Source: Anoplolepis gracilipes (lineage: Eukaryota; Arthropoda; Insecta; Hymenoptera; Formicidae). Taken from it: a DNA stretch of 64,000 nucleotides. The stretch spans positions 13,016,501 to 13,080,500 of the forward strand of contig NC_132974.1 in NCBI RefSeq assembly GCF_047496725.1, given 5' to 3'. Shown piece by piece: positions 54,365 to 64,000 of this stretch. Numbering within the stretch: position 1 is the stretch's first letter; the number at the start of each line of letters is the position of its first letter. The notes under the pieces were generated by a model, which was not told where the DNA came from, did not search any database, and was given only the letters and a program-made list of their open reading frames with translations. The position numbers and the translations under genes are program-made.

Positions 54365-54697
54365 CAAACACTTTTGCTTTCTTTCGTCGTGTAACGGAGT
54401 GTAAAGGTGGAAGCACATAAAATTGCAGAAACCGTAAGCAGAAAGCAGATACTATTGCACGTGCGTACGGTATCTGAATTTTCAATCTACACAAAAAATA
54501 CGTAAGCATAGCCACAATCCAAAATTTGAATTTATACTTGTGGATTGTGGCTATGCTTACGTATTTTTTGTGTAGATTGAAAATTCAGATACCGTACGCA
54601 CGTGCAATAGTATCTGCTTTCTGCTTACGGCTTCTGCAATTTTATGTGCTTCCACCTTTACACTCCGTTACACGACGAACGAAAGCAAAAGTGTTTG
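54365..54697. repeat. Near-perfect 156-base inverted repeat (foldback)
   Basis: Two 156-base arms (54365-54520 and 54542-54697) around a 21-base loop. I count about two mismatches between them. The arms start CAAACACTTTTGC and end GCCACAATCC. No clear target-site duplication borders it: the left flank is TTTGAGAAG, the right TACACACC. It directly abuts the CpG island on its left. The low divergence suggests recent origin or gene conversion between the arms. Confidence 0.92.
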
Positions 54698-56044
54698 TAC
54701 ACACCAAAATAAATGATAAAAAAACAAGTCTTTCTAAATTAATATATTCTCTCAAAATTTGGTAAAGTATAATAACTTGAATATCCTTTTCTGATATTTT
54801 GCTACTTAATATTGCAAGCATTCATGAATTTTATTAAAATGTAAACGAATTCGATTACGAATTCAGTTATAGAAAATTGTCCTAGTATTTATTAAGTTAA
54901 ATATATAGTTACATTAATAAATGAATTATTCAATATTATGAGACAATTGTACTTTTCACACGTATTAAATATTTAATAATTTATGTCCTATAATCATGAC
55001 AAATATTAAAATCCATGTAATTCCATGCGCGCACGTCCATGCAATTTAGAAAAAATTACAAAAAATATGTGTGCACAATTCATTAATATTTATTTAATGA
55101 ACGAGATTAGAAATGGAATGATATACGTATTATGTATTAAATTTGCAGTTAGAATTACTTTGATTAGATATCCTCGATATATGATATTCATACACGTGTC
55201 TTGGCTTCAAGAATCATAGCAAAATATTAGTACAGTAACAGGTTTATAAATAGTAACAGCAATATGAAAATGATGACAGTAACAAAAGAATTGACAAGTG
55301 GAAACCTTAATAATAATTTATTCTGAAATAAATATTTGAGGGAAAAATTGCACCATATTTTTCGTATAAAAATTAAATACACGACTTGCTATATTAGATA
55401 TTCGTACAACAGAATTCAGAATAAAAAAATCATACACAGACGCAATTCATAAAGTCTTCTAAAGTAATTAATTAGCTAAATTAGAGAGAAAGAGAGGAAA
55501 TTTGAGTTATTAGTTAGACAATAAAAAATAACTTAGAGTATGTACATGTGCCAAGCCATCTAAATCTCAATTATTTTTGACGAGAATCTGGTGGTTAATC
55601 TTGTGCTTTCATGAGTGAGAATTAAACTCGAAAGGATCGCAGAATGAGAGACAATCTCTTTTATCAAACGATCGTTCCGATGTCAACGAACACGCGTTGT
55701 AATAGAACATGATCCCGCGTCATCTCGAATAACGAGAGTGCGACCGATTAGCTTTAAGTGATTCGAGCACGCCGGTCTCGATTTCGCGATGTCAACGCTC
55801 TCGCGGTCGCATTGTCTTTGCGCTTGTTATTCTAGCGCGTCCACTAGGAAGTACGCATGGCGTACGAATGGCCGAAGGGCGACGATTGCGACCTTAATTG
55901 GACGTCGAGCTAATAAGAGCACCGAACTGTCGGCCACGCGTGTTTGCGTGCGTGCGTATGTATGTATGTATGTATGCGAGAGGAACAATAAAAGAACATC
56001 TCGAACGGAATGCAACTCGCGATGAGTCGGAAAATTGTCCCGAT

Positions 56045-56218
56045 ATAATTCCTTCGCCAATCAAACGATACATCCGGTATTGAAAACCAATGTCAATTAA
56101 TATCGTGTATCAATTAATATCCGTTCTCCAAATAATTCCTTCGCCGATCGAACGATACATCCAGTATGCAATCTGACACCAATTAATATTGTATATCAAT
56201 TAATATCCATTAATTTGA
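56045..56218. repeat. Two-unit tandem repeat, 87-base period
   Basis: ATAATTCCTTCGCC at 56045 recurs at 56132. Both units continue through ACGATACATCC and GTATCAATTAATATCC with minor differences. It lies just before a (TA)n run at about 56273-56315. Confidence 0.8.
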
Positions 56219-56270
56219 TTTTATATATTTTTTTTTAAATTTATATATATAATTTTAAAATATAAAATTT

Positions 56271-56316
<46 letters not shown>

Positions 56317-56519
56317 GTATATATAAAATCGAATTAATGGATTAATTAATATACGATATCTGTACACACATAATTTTTCGAATGCATGTGTTAGAATGAG
56401 TAGCTTTCTATTGTTTACATAACGATATTTTCACAAGATAATTCACCTCTCCCTCTACTTATATATATATATATATTATTAATAAAAAAGTTGTCACGTG
56501 ACTGATGTGACACGACTAC

Positions 56520-56597
56520 CTGTTGAGACTCCTTGTTCTTCTGGCAATTGTATCTGGCGAGAACGGTTGGATTCAAACGGCGTCTCGTTGTTGACAT
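56520..56597 (-). CDS. pnut: Candidate alternative first exon of peanut (MSTTRRRL form)
   Basis: ATG at 56595-56597 opens 26 codons (starting MSTTRRRLNPTVLARY) ending in CAG before a possible donor, GTAGTC. It ends at a codon boundary, so it could join exon 2 in frame. The first four residues, MSTT, match those of the main first exon. The donor is weak (T at +5), so this is tentative. A perfect GTCACGTGAC palindrome lies just downstream at 56493-56502. Confidence 0.3.
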
Positions 56598-57493
56598 CGT
56601 TTATTCGATTGCTCGTCAAATGAATGGTGAAATAGCAACTCGCTGATTCACGAAATATCACTTTGATCAATCGCCGCGCGACTAGCTCGTTCTGTGTCGT
56701 GTCTGTGGCACGGATCGATCGGCCATGGAAACGCGATCAGGAACGTAGTCGAGAGCGATTTTTTCCGCAATTCGATCGTTCTTATAATCGTTGATGCGAA
56801 ACTGACAATGAAACGAGATTGGCTAATAAAAATTCACCGGGATGAGATTTTTATCTGTTTGCAGCTTGAATTGATATGATATAGTTCAAAACCGGAATGT
56901 CATTCTACGGTTTGGAAATAGAACGATAAATTTCGTAAGCTATTGTGAAATCAGAAGCTCGTAAAAGAATACCTTGGTATCTTATATTTTAGAATTCTTT
57001 ATATGTTGAAAAGTTTAGTAAATTTTTTTGAAATGCCACCATTTATTAACATTTGTTTAATTAATAGTCTTAGGGAAAAAAGATTTTGACAATTGTTATG
57101 TTGCTCTCAAGTTATTAACAAAATATATCAAGCAATATATTCAGAAATTACATATTATATTGCACAAAAAGAGCTTGCCAATTTCATTCATTATTTTAAA
57201 AATAAATATGTCAATTTAATAAAATAAAGAGATTTAATGGAATTGTTTTACATCATGCATGAAAAAAGAAACCTTTGAATGCGTAAATTTTAATAGCTTA
57301 ATTGTGATAAAATGTAAATTAAATTTTATGAAAATACTTATCGTTTAATTACTTATTTCAAAATGTCTAATTTAAATTACAATAGATATATAAAGAAATA
57401 TTTTTATATGAAAATTTCGTGCTTTCTTGCATTGCTTTTACATAAAACAGTTTTATATATTCATGCATTGATTTATGTAAAAAAACAATTGTT

Positions 57494-57617
57494 CCGTTAC
57501 TAAGTTACTGAAAGCATACCAAACTTTATAAACGCAATTAATTGTTTGTTTCAAACTTATAGTTTAAATTGATCAAATAGATACAGATACAAATCTGAAA
57601 ATTTACTGAATAATATG
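57494..57617 (+). repeat. Dispersed direct repeat, partner of 59602-59740
   Basis: Diverged copies share GCAATTAATT, TTTCAAACTT, AGTTTAAAT and ATACAAATCTGA/ATATAAATCTGA in the same order and orientation. The family is unidentified. Confidence 0.6.
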
Positions 57618-58144
57618 TCAAGATATATTTATTGTTCCTTATCTCCAAAAATCGTAAAAGACATTGATGTTGTGACTTCAACTTTAGAAATAATAACGTA
57701 AACGTTGTATATACAAGACTGACAAGAAATAGATAAACATTTCACAAAAATTCCAATGGTATTTGTTTCCTGGATTAAATATTTGGAAAAAAATTTTCGA
57801 CACCGAGAACCATAGAAATCATATTCACAAAGACACAATTCTTAAATTCTTTAAAAATTAATTAAAGATTTGAAGTTAATTAAATAAATAATAAATCAAT
57901 ATATATCAGACTAATCTACCTATGTCCGATACTTTCAATAATTGTGCGCGCGTAGTGTAAAAACTGACACTTCGTTCATCGAAAAATTAGCGAATAAATT
58001 TTTTTCCCGCACTGTAACACTTCGTCCGTTCGATCGATTCGAGTCCGTACATCGTGCAAACTGAACTCACGCGGCCGCGATATTAATATTACGAACACGA
58101 AGCCAACTTCCACGACGATCGGAATGCGACTAGCCTTATCAGAG

Positions 58145-58147
<3 letters not shown>

Positions 58148-58187
<40 letters not shown>

Positions 58188-58195
58188 GAGAGAGA
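58148..58195. repeat. (GA)n microsatellite
   Basis: GA dinucleotides with one GGG interruption. On the minus strand it begins directly after the GTGAGT donor of the candidate exon at 58201-58302. Confidence 0.95.
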
Positions 58196-58200
58196 CTCAC

Positions 58201-58302
58201 CGCTGTCGTGATATCCGAAGTAACCGTGACGGTGGTGACGTTATCGTTGTCGTCGTAGCCATCATCGTCATCGTCGACATTGCCCATGCGGTCATCCAGC
58301 AT
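58201..58302 (-). CDS. pnut: Candidate alternative first exon of peanut (acidic MLDDRMGN form)
   Basis: ATG at 58300-58302 opens 34 codons, an acidic stretch (MLDDRMGNVDDDDDGYDDND) followed by TTVTVTSDITTA, up to a strong GTGAGT donor at 58200-58195. It ends at a codon boundary and is therefore compatible with peanut exon 2, 22 kb downstream. The assignment rests on strand, phase and donor quality only. Confidence 0.45.
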
Positions 58303-58379
58303 CCGTACAGCACCGAAAACAAACCAGAGAAGTAGGTAGGGAAGCAGGATAAATAGGGTAGGGTAGAGTAGGTAGGTAG

Positions 58380-58381
<2 letters not shown>

Positions 58382-58464
<83 letters not shown>
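58382..58464. repeat. (GA)n microsatellite
   Basis: About 83 bases of uninterrupted GA, upstream of the candidate acidic first exon on the minus strand. It is preceded by a GTAGG-type repeat. Confidence 0.95.
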
Positions 58465-58467
<3 letters not shown>

Positions 58468-58519
58468 GGTTCAACACCGCGATAAGGACGATAAGGACGA
58501 TAAAGAGCAAGGATCAAAC

Positions 58520-61500
58520 GGGAAGTGAAGGGAGAGGGAAGGTAATTTTACGTTAGAACTGTGTTTTTTATGCTTGCACGCTATTGCGACGCTTTTTATT
58601 ACAACTATTCGTCGTTATCATACGGTAAAAAAAATATTGTTCATTTATTTATGAAATAAATATCAAATATTTTTCAAAAAATAATAGATTCAGGATATTA
58701 ATAATTTTGTTTAATTATATGCATTTTTATCAATATTTTCTTTTAATTTATGGTTGTTAATATATTTTATAGGAAAAAAAACATGTTTGTATATTAAAAA
58801 ATGTAATAATTTGTTAAAATTGTGATAAAAGATGGTTTCCCTAGAAATTATAAATTCAATAGTAATCTTTGAAATCAAATCAATCCATTGATATTTTCTT
58901 TTTTTTAACCAAGTCTTAGAAATAAATTATGTTCTTTCCTATATTTGAAATATCACTTGATATTGAAAATCATAAATAAAGGCAGTAATAAAAAAAAGAC
59001 TCGCAAAATAGAGAGATATACGGAAGGAGCAGCCTCCTTACGTGAACCGTGCAGAGCGATCGTGGAAGTCTCCATCCTGATTATCCGTCTGATATCTCCG
59101 TCTTATCGTCGGATTCTATCGCGGTGAATCGTCCGAATAGCGACGTGCACTGCACCGAGGGGTGCCATCGACGGAAATAGATTTTCCAAAAAATACGGAT
59201 TCCCGGGGTTGGATTTTAAATATCGTACGATATACGTACCGAAGCTATAGGCGTGTCGGATATACCGGGTCGGGTAGAAGAAACTTGCTGTTTCAATGAC
59301 TGGATCGAGCGATTAAATATGTGATCATCGAGAGACGTTGATTGAGCAGCGACTTAGCATTTGGTAATCTCGAAGTAATTGTCAAGTTGTCACTCGACAG
59401 GAAAAATCTACAATTTCGCCCGTTCACAGATTTAAGAGTTCGAAAATTCCGTATTTTATATAAGTTTTTTTTTTATTTATATTTATTAAATTTTTATTTA
59501 ATAATAAAATATGTTTATAAAAACAATTGTATTGAAGTATTGTAAAATACAAAAATATGTAACAATATACAAAAAATAAAAATATGTATACAAAAAAATT
59601 TGGTCGCTAAATTATTGAAATCGAATCAAGCTTATATAAATGCAATTAATTATTTATTATTATATTATTATACTATGTTTCAAACTTTTACAGTTTAAAT
59701 AAATGATTGGATATAAATCTGAGAAATTTATTGAATAATTTGCACTCGATGAGACGGTCTATCGCAAAGAATCCGTATCCTTAAGAAATCTACGAACGCA
59801 GAAACGATGAATCTATTAAATTTATCTCGAGATGTGAATTAAAATTCTCTCTTCGATTATCGCGAAGAAACGCGGAAGCGTCTTCTCACAAATTTCGATC
59901 GTTCCAATCGTGATTTTTCATAGGAACAAATAGCGTAATAGAAAACAGAGTTAAAGTTAGTCTCGATATTTGTACGATGCGGAAGAACGAGATACCACGG
60001 GATACAACACAAATAATCGCGTGTTCGCGTGACGAATACGCGATTCGCACTAAAGGCACATCGACTCGGACGATTCGCGATCACCCGGAGCTTCTCTCAC
60101 GTGCGACGAAGAAGCCGCTTCTTCTGCTATCTTCGCACACGTTGCTCTTCCTTCCACCATCGCTCTCCTACATTCCTCCTCTCTCGTATTCCCCCTATTC
60201 TCTTAATCGATTAAGAGAATTGATTCTTTAACCCTGAAATGCCTCTCAGGTCAATTTGACCGTTTTAAAATGTGAAATATCTCTGTAAGAAATTATGTTA
60301 ATATTCTCTGTCATATTGTTTTATTTTTACTAATATTTCTTACTAATAATTTTAATTATTTATTCTTTATTTAAAATTTTTCTAAATATCTTTATTAATT
60401 ATATTTTTATTTCAAAAAACACTTTATTTACAAAATAATAGAAAAAAAGAATAAATATGTATATAAATATTTGATTTCTCACAATTATTTATAATGTGTA
60501 ATCATGATATAATAGTAAAAAAGTTATAATAATTATAAAATAATTATAGATCATATATTACAGAGATAATCATTATGTAATACTGCATATGTCAAATATG
60601 CTTTTTTTTATGTCAGATCTTTTCCTATCATAACTGATTGGGAACAGGCGTCCGTGAAAATAGCGGCGCGTTATCTATGCAGAACCAACAGCAGGCAATG
60701 ACAATCTTATCTTAAACGGGAAACTAATCGGGTATATTATAGTGCACAAATAGTTAGAAATAACTAATAATAATTTTTCGTCGAACGAATGAGTAAGGTT
60801 GAAACAAAGGAGCAACAAAAATAATCGATTTCTCACAAAAATGAACAAATATTAAAGATAATAAGAATTCTTTTAAACTTAAACATCAACTAAAATGTAT
60901 ATTTGTTTTTTAACAATATACACTTTACAATTTCTTTCTCTCGTGTTTTTGAAATCTATTCTCGAATCATCAAACTCTTAAAGTAATATTCAGCAAATTT
61001 TTTTCATTATATAAAAAAAGATGTTTTATAAAAAAAATTCTATAAATATTTTTTTAAAAATAAAAAATCTTGATTTACACATATACATATGTATATTATG
61101 CATGCATATACTAAATTTTTATTAAAAAAAGACATCACTTTTTAGAATTTAATTAAAATGTTTACACCTTTATAATTTTGAGTAATTTTAAAATATTGAT
61201 ATGACGCTAAATAATATTAATTTAATTTTGCGTTACAAAGGAATCGAATAATAATAAATAATTATTTAAAATCATTCCATCAAATTTATTTCGTAATTTT
61301 TTTGTCTGTAATAATTTCATTAGTATAAATAATCAAAAAATAATTGTAAAATGCTAATTCGAAAAAACCACTCACGGATATATATTTTTATACAAAAAAA
61401 AGTCATTGATATGTTTATTATAATAAGATATGCAATGTGTAATATTAAGTATACTGAGTAATATTAAGAGTTATGATTAATAACAGATACGAGAATGAAC

Positions 61501-61850
61501 AATGAGTCTCTGAAAGACACCTGTCATTTTAGACACCTGTTAAAATAAATCACAGAGTACACTAGAAAAAAAAAAGAGAGATAAATGTGACCTATTAAAT
61601 ACGACCTATATAGAGGCAACTATGTCAAATTAACAATGTTAATTACAATTAGTGGGCATTACAGCTTGGAGAAAGAAAAAATAAAACGCAACGCTGCTCC
61701 CATTATAAATTAGTGCTCCGAAAATTAAGCAATCTCCTCAATTCTTACTGCGCAGTGAGAAGGATATATCGTACAAGGAGAGGAGGCAAAAAAGTAATGA
61801 CCGCCAACGAGAGATGTAATTAATGTGAGCTGTCAGTAATCATTATTTGA
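58520..61850. other. Spacer without recognised genes
   Basis: AT-rich sequence with the partner of a dispersed repeat at 59602-59740. GC-richer patches at about 59020-59330 and 59850-60230 show no exon I can support. Confidence 0.5.
59602..59740 (+). repeat. Dispersed direct repeat, partner of 57494-57617
   Basis: Second copy of the family described at 57494, with a short ATT-rich expansion in the middle. Confidence 0.6.
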
Positions 61851-62022
61851 GACGCGGGGCGTATGGGTAGGTTAGGTCGGTGTATCGACCAGCCGCGCCG
61901 TATTGACGACGAAATTTCGACGGCGCCCAAAATGGTTGTCGGCACCCGCTGTATCTCACACCTGCCACCGACCTGGCGTGCGTTCACCACTTACCACTTC
62001 GCTGCATTGTTGCCGTTGTCGA

Positions 62023-62058
<36 letters not shown>

Positions 62059-62420
62059 TCCACCGGGACCTCGTCACAGCGGCTCATCGATCATAATCCT
62101 GCACTCCTCGACGAGGACGGCGAGGCGGGTAAACCGTTTACCGGCGTGGTTTACCTCGCACGCCACGCTCGACGCGAGAGACCGCGGGGACGGGACACGT
62201 GAGAGACGCGACTCGGCCAGGCCACCCTCGGCGATCGCTCCGGGAACGCGAGCGGAGGAAAGCACGACGCAACACGGACCGAGGACGCGACGCTCGCGAT
62301 CCAACTCGCACTTTTCAAATATTCGCGTAGAGAGCAACCTCGCACGGCGATTCGAGTGTCGCTGACGCGTGCGCACCGAGACGACGCGACGCGACAGTTG
62401 GCTGCCCTGGTTAGGGTGTC
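61850..62420. promoter_or_regulatory. CpG island upstream of the THAP gene
   Basis: A highly CpG-rich block including a (GTC)n run at 62023-62056. On the minus strand it contains a possible donor, GCGAG followed by GTAAAC, near 62155, so it may hold a non-coding first exon of a divergent transcript. It may alternatively be part of the THAP gene promoter. Confidence 0.4.
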
Positions 62421-62549
62421 AACTTGAGGAAAAAAAAAAGCGCCGCGAGTAAAGTCACTAGTTTTGTAATTTATAATTATTTGTAATTTATAATAATTTA
62501 TAATTTATTTATATTGATAATCTAGTGGCTTTAGCCACGAGCGGGTGTC

Positions 62550-62564
62550 AGCGCCATCTGTCGG
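62550..62564 (-). promoter_or_regulatory. CTCF-like insulator motif
   Basis: AGCGCCATCTGTCGG resembles the reverse complement of the insect CTCF core (CCAC-AG-GGCGCT) with about two mismatches. It sits between the CpG island and the THAP gene. A TCACGTGA E-box palindrome follows at 62589-62596. The assignment rests on motif similarity only. Confidence 0.3.
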
Positions 62565-62720
62565 CGCTTCGTGAAAGTAAATTGCGGATCACGTGATAAA
62601 TTACTCATCGGAAACCGGGAAGCTACGGACTTGAAAATAATAATACGCAAATTTGAAGGTTATAAAGTGCATTATTATTTGGGCAAATTTTTGAGCGACA
62701 AGTATATACTTGCAACTAAC

Positions 62721-62826
62721 GTAAGTGTTTAAGAAGAGATATATTGTAGAAAAGGGATGTAAACAAGCGACCACGTGTAATAAATATGTTTAATTATCGA
62801 TGAAATGTACACATTTTTTACTTTAG
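62721..62826 (+). other. Intron in the 5' UTR of the THAP gene
   Basis: A consensus GTAAGT donor at 62721 and a TTTACTTTAG acceptor ending at 62826 define a 106-base intron. Exon 2 then begins four bases before the start codon. The upstream exon would be non-coding. Its 5' end is unknown, between about 62570 and 62700. Confidence 0.65.
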
Positions 62827-62829
62827 GTT

Positions 62830-63756
62830 ATGGGAAGGGCATGCTGCGTCTTGGGATGCCCATCTGGTGGAGATGCTCCCTCGCACCAGATTCCCAAGAA
62901 TCCGACCCTTTTTCAGAAGTGGAAAAATATGATTTATTCTGAGAAAATTCAACATCTGACTGATGAGCAGATAAGCAAATGTGCCGTATGCTATCGACAC
63001 TTTGCCGATGACGATTACCTAGTTACTTTTAGAGTAAGGAAGTTGAAACGTGGCATTGCACCTTCTTTAAACTTGCCAAATAAACTTGCTACTAATAATT
63101 GCAAGTCTAGTATAATTACAACACAAACGGAAACTGACTTGGACACAGGCATGTTTCTTGAAAATCTGGAGACAGAAAGTCAAGAAGCTGAAATGGAAGT
63201 AACAGAAAGTCAAGAAGCTGAAACGGAACTACCAGAAATTGTATTATTCGAAGATCTTCCAGAAGAACCCTATTTCCGCAAACAGTTGCAAAAACTTTCG
63301 TCGGATAAACATAGTATAAAACAAATTTTACCAGATAAGCATAACATAAAACAAATTTCACTAGATAAGCATAATATAAAACAAACAATTTCATCGGATA
63401 AGCATAATATAAAACAAACTTCACTGGATAAGCGTAATATAAAACAAATTTTACTGGATAAGCATAATATGAAACAATCCAATTTAACAGAAGAAGCATT
63501 TAAATTATATTGCAAGAGGAGAGCATTAAGAAGAAAACAAAGGAAACTAATGACGATGAAGTTCGAATTACTTCGATTTAAAAAACAAGCTGAACAATAT
63601 GAAAAAACACCTACCATACAAAAGCTCTTATCTTCCTTAACACCTGCTGAAATAGCATTAGTCAAAGCCAAAATACGAATGTCAAGATATTCACCAAGAG
63701 TATATGTAAAAGAATATTATAATATTGCTAAAAGGAAAGCTCTTGCCCAATCATAA
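62830..63756 (+). CDS. THAP-domain zinc-finger protein
   Basis: 308 aa in one coding exon. Residues 1-83 form a THAP domain, the C2CH zinc-binding, DNA-binding fold shared with P-element transposases. Ligands are Cys5 or Cys6, Cys10, Cys54 and His57 (CYRH), with the conserved Trp31 and Phe58; an AVPTIF-like segment, RGIAPSLNLP, closes the domain. Residues about 115-140 carry a duplicated ESQEAE motif with a 30-base DNA period (63172-63231). Residues about 157-217 carry six tandem units of the type DKHNIKQ (63299-63480). The C-terminal part (220-308) is strongly basic and probably helical, with YCKRRALRRKQRK. THAP proteins of this kind are usually transcription regulators or domesticated transposase fragments; I recognise no specific orthologue. 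No catalytic transposase domain is visible. Confidence 0.88.
   Translation: MGRACCVLGCPSGGDAPSHQIPKNPTLFQKWKNMIYSEKIQHLTDEQISKCAVCYRHFADDDYLVTFRVRKLKRGIAPSLNLPNKLATNNCKSSIITTQTETDLDTGMFLENLETESQEAEMEVTESQEAETELPEIVLFEDLPEEPYFRKQLQKLSSDKHSIKQILPDKHNIKQISLDKHNIKQTISSDKHNIKQTSLDKRNIKQILLDKHNMKQSNLTEEAFKLYCKRRALRRKQRKLMTMKFELLRFKKQAEQYEKTPTIQKLLSSLTPAEIALVKAKIRMSRYSPRVYVKEYYNIAKRKALAQS
63299..63480 (+). repeat. Coding minisatellite in the THAP gene (six units)
   Basis: Six in-frame units of 30 or 33 bases encoding variants of DKHNIKQ followed by two to four spacer residues (IL, IS, TIS, TS). Third-position differences are few, so the array looks young. Confidence 0.9.
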
Positions 63757-64000
63757 GATTTATTAATTTTAGACAACTATCAATATTGAATGGTTATAAG
63801 AAATTAAGATGCACAATTTATTACCTCATGATCATTTTTCCACACACGAAAGAATGCATATGATGAGTTATAAAATACCTGACAACTGTAATAAACAACA
63901 TATTTGCTGAGGCTCATATATCCATAAGAAATATCGATAAGAAAGAATTAATTTCACTATGATAACTTAATGAGCACAGTCTATTGTAAGTATAGTATAT

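Larger units (their letters stand above)
50064..56519. other. Region upstream of the first peanut coding exon
   Basis: AT-rich with three notable inserts listed separately: a candidate plus-strand exon (51585-51771), a CpG island (53620-54350) and the large foldback at 54365. A diverged direct repeat of about 75 bases occurs at 52421-52498 and 52971-53041, sharing AATGTAACCAA and TGCCAATAAA. No confident gene is seen. Confidence 0.5.

Noticed and set aside
54285..54765. Two frames encoding the same peptide on opposite strands
   Set aside because: This identity comes from the near-perfect inverted repeat, not from two related genes.
57976..58517. Long Ser-Leu-repeat frames around the candidate acidic exon
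   Set aside because: The Ser-Leu parts are (TC)n microsatellite translation; only the ATG-to-donor segment 58302-58201 is kept as a candidate.
61863..62376. Frames in the CpG island before the THAP gene
   Set aside because: Arg/Ser-rich compositional frames over a (GTC)n run; treated as promoter or UTR.
63116..63671. Minus-strand frames with repeated YYAYPVKFVL or LCLSSEICFI motifs
   Set aside because: Antisense reading of the coding minisatellite in the THAP gene.

Overview
This is nuclear genomic DNA of an insect, most probably a hymenopteran such as an ant. The reasons are the AT-rich spacers with short CpG-rich promoter islands, GT-AG introns, abundant (TC)n/(GA)n and (TA)n microsatellites, poly-A tracts, short TA-flanked inverted-repeat elements, and insect-like orthologues of conserved animal genes. 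The order and genus are inference; the eukaryotic gene structures are read directly from the sequence.

Left part (1-13.3 kb), a compact block of four genes. RPA1 (single-strand DNA-binding replication protein A, 70 kDa subunit) lies on the minus strand with seven 5' exons in view, and it runs off the left edge. It is head-to-head with C1QBP/p32 (mitochondrial matrix acidic protein, five exons, plus strand); 715 bases separate the two start codons. A Rab GTPase of the Rab19/Rab43 type follows on the plus strand (five exons, long 3' UTR). It converges on an intronless HMG-CoA synthase gene (minus strand, mevalonate pathway) that has a CpG-rich upstream region.

Middle and right part (21-58 kb), essentially one very long gene. 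The peanut/Septin-7 orthologue is on the minus strand from its last exon at 22081 to its first coding exon at 50063, with nine coding exons that join in frame (676 aa). I also see a second, phase-compatible terminal exon (26095-26254) that would give a different C-terminus. Two further phase-0 first-exon candidates lie upstream (56520-56597 and 58201-58302). The introns are filled with AT-rich sequence, microsatellites and four copies of a TA-flanked inverted-repeat element.

Right edge (62.4-64 kb). A THAP-domain gene (308 aa, C2CH zinc finger, six tandem DKHNIKQ-like repeats) is on the plus strand with a non-coding first exon and a 106-base intron. Its CpG-rich upstream region could serve a divergent transcript.

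Repeats. Three foldback (hairpin) elements stand out: 1603-1884 in an RPA1 intron, 16944-17318 in the intergenic desert, and the almost perfect 54365-54697. I found no tRNA, rRNA, CRISPR or transposase gene. The stretch from 13.3 to 21 kb appears to be gene-free.
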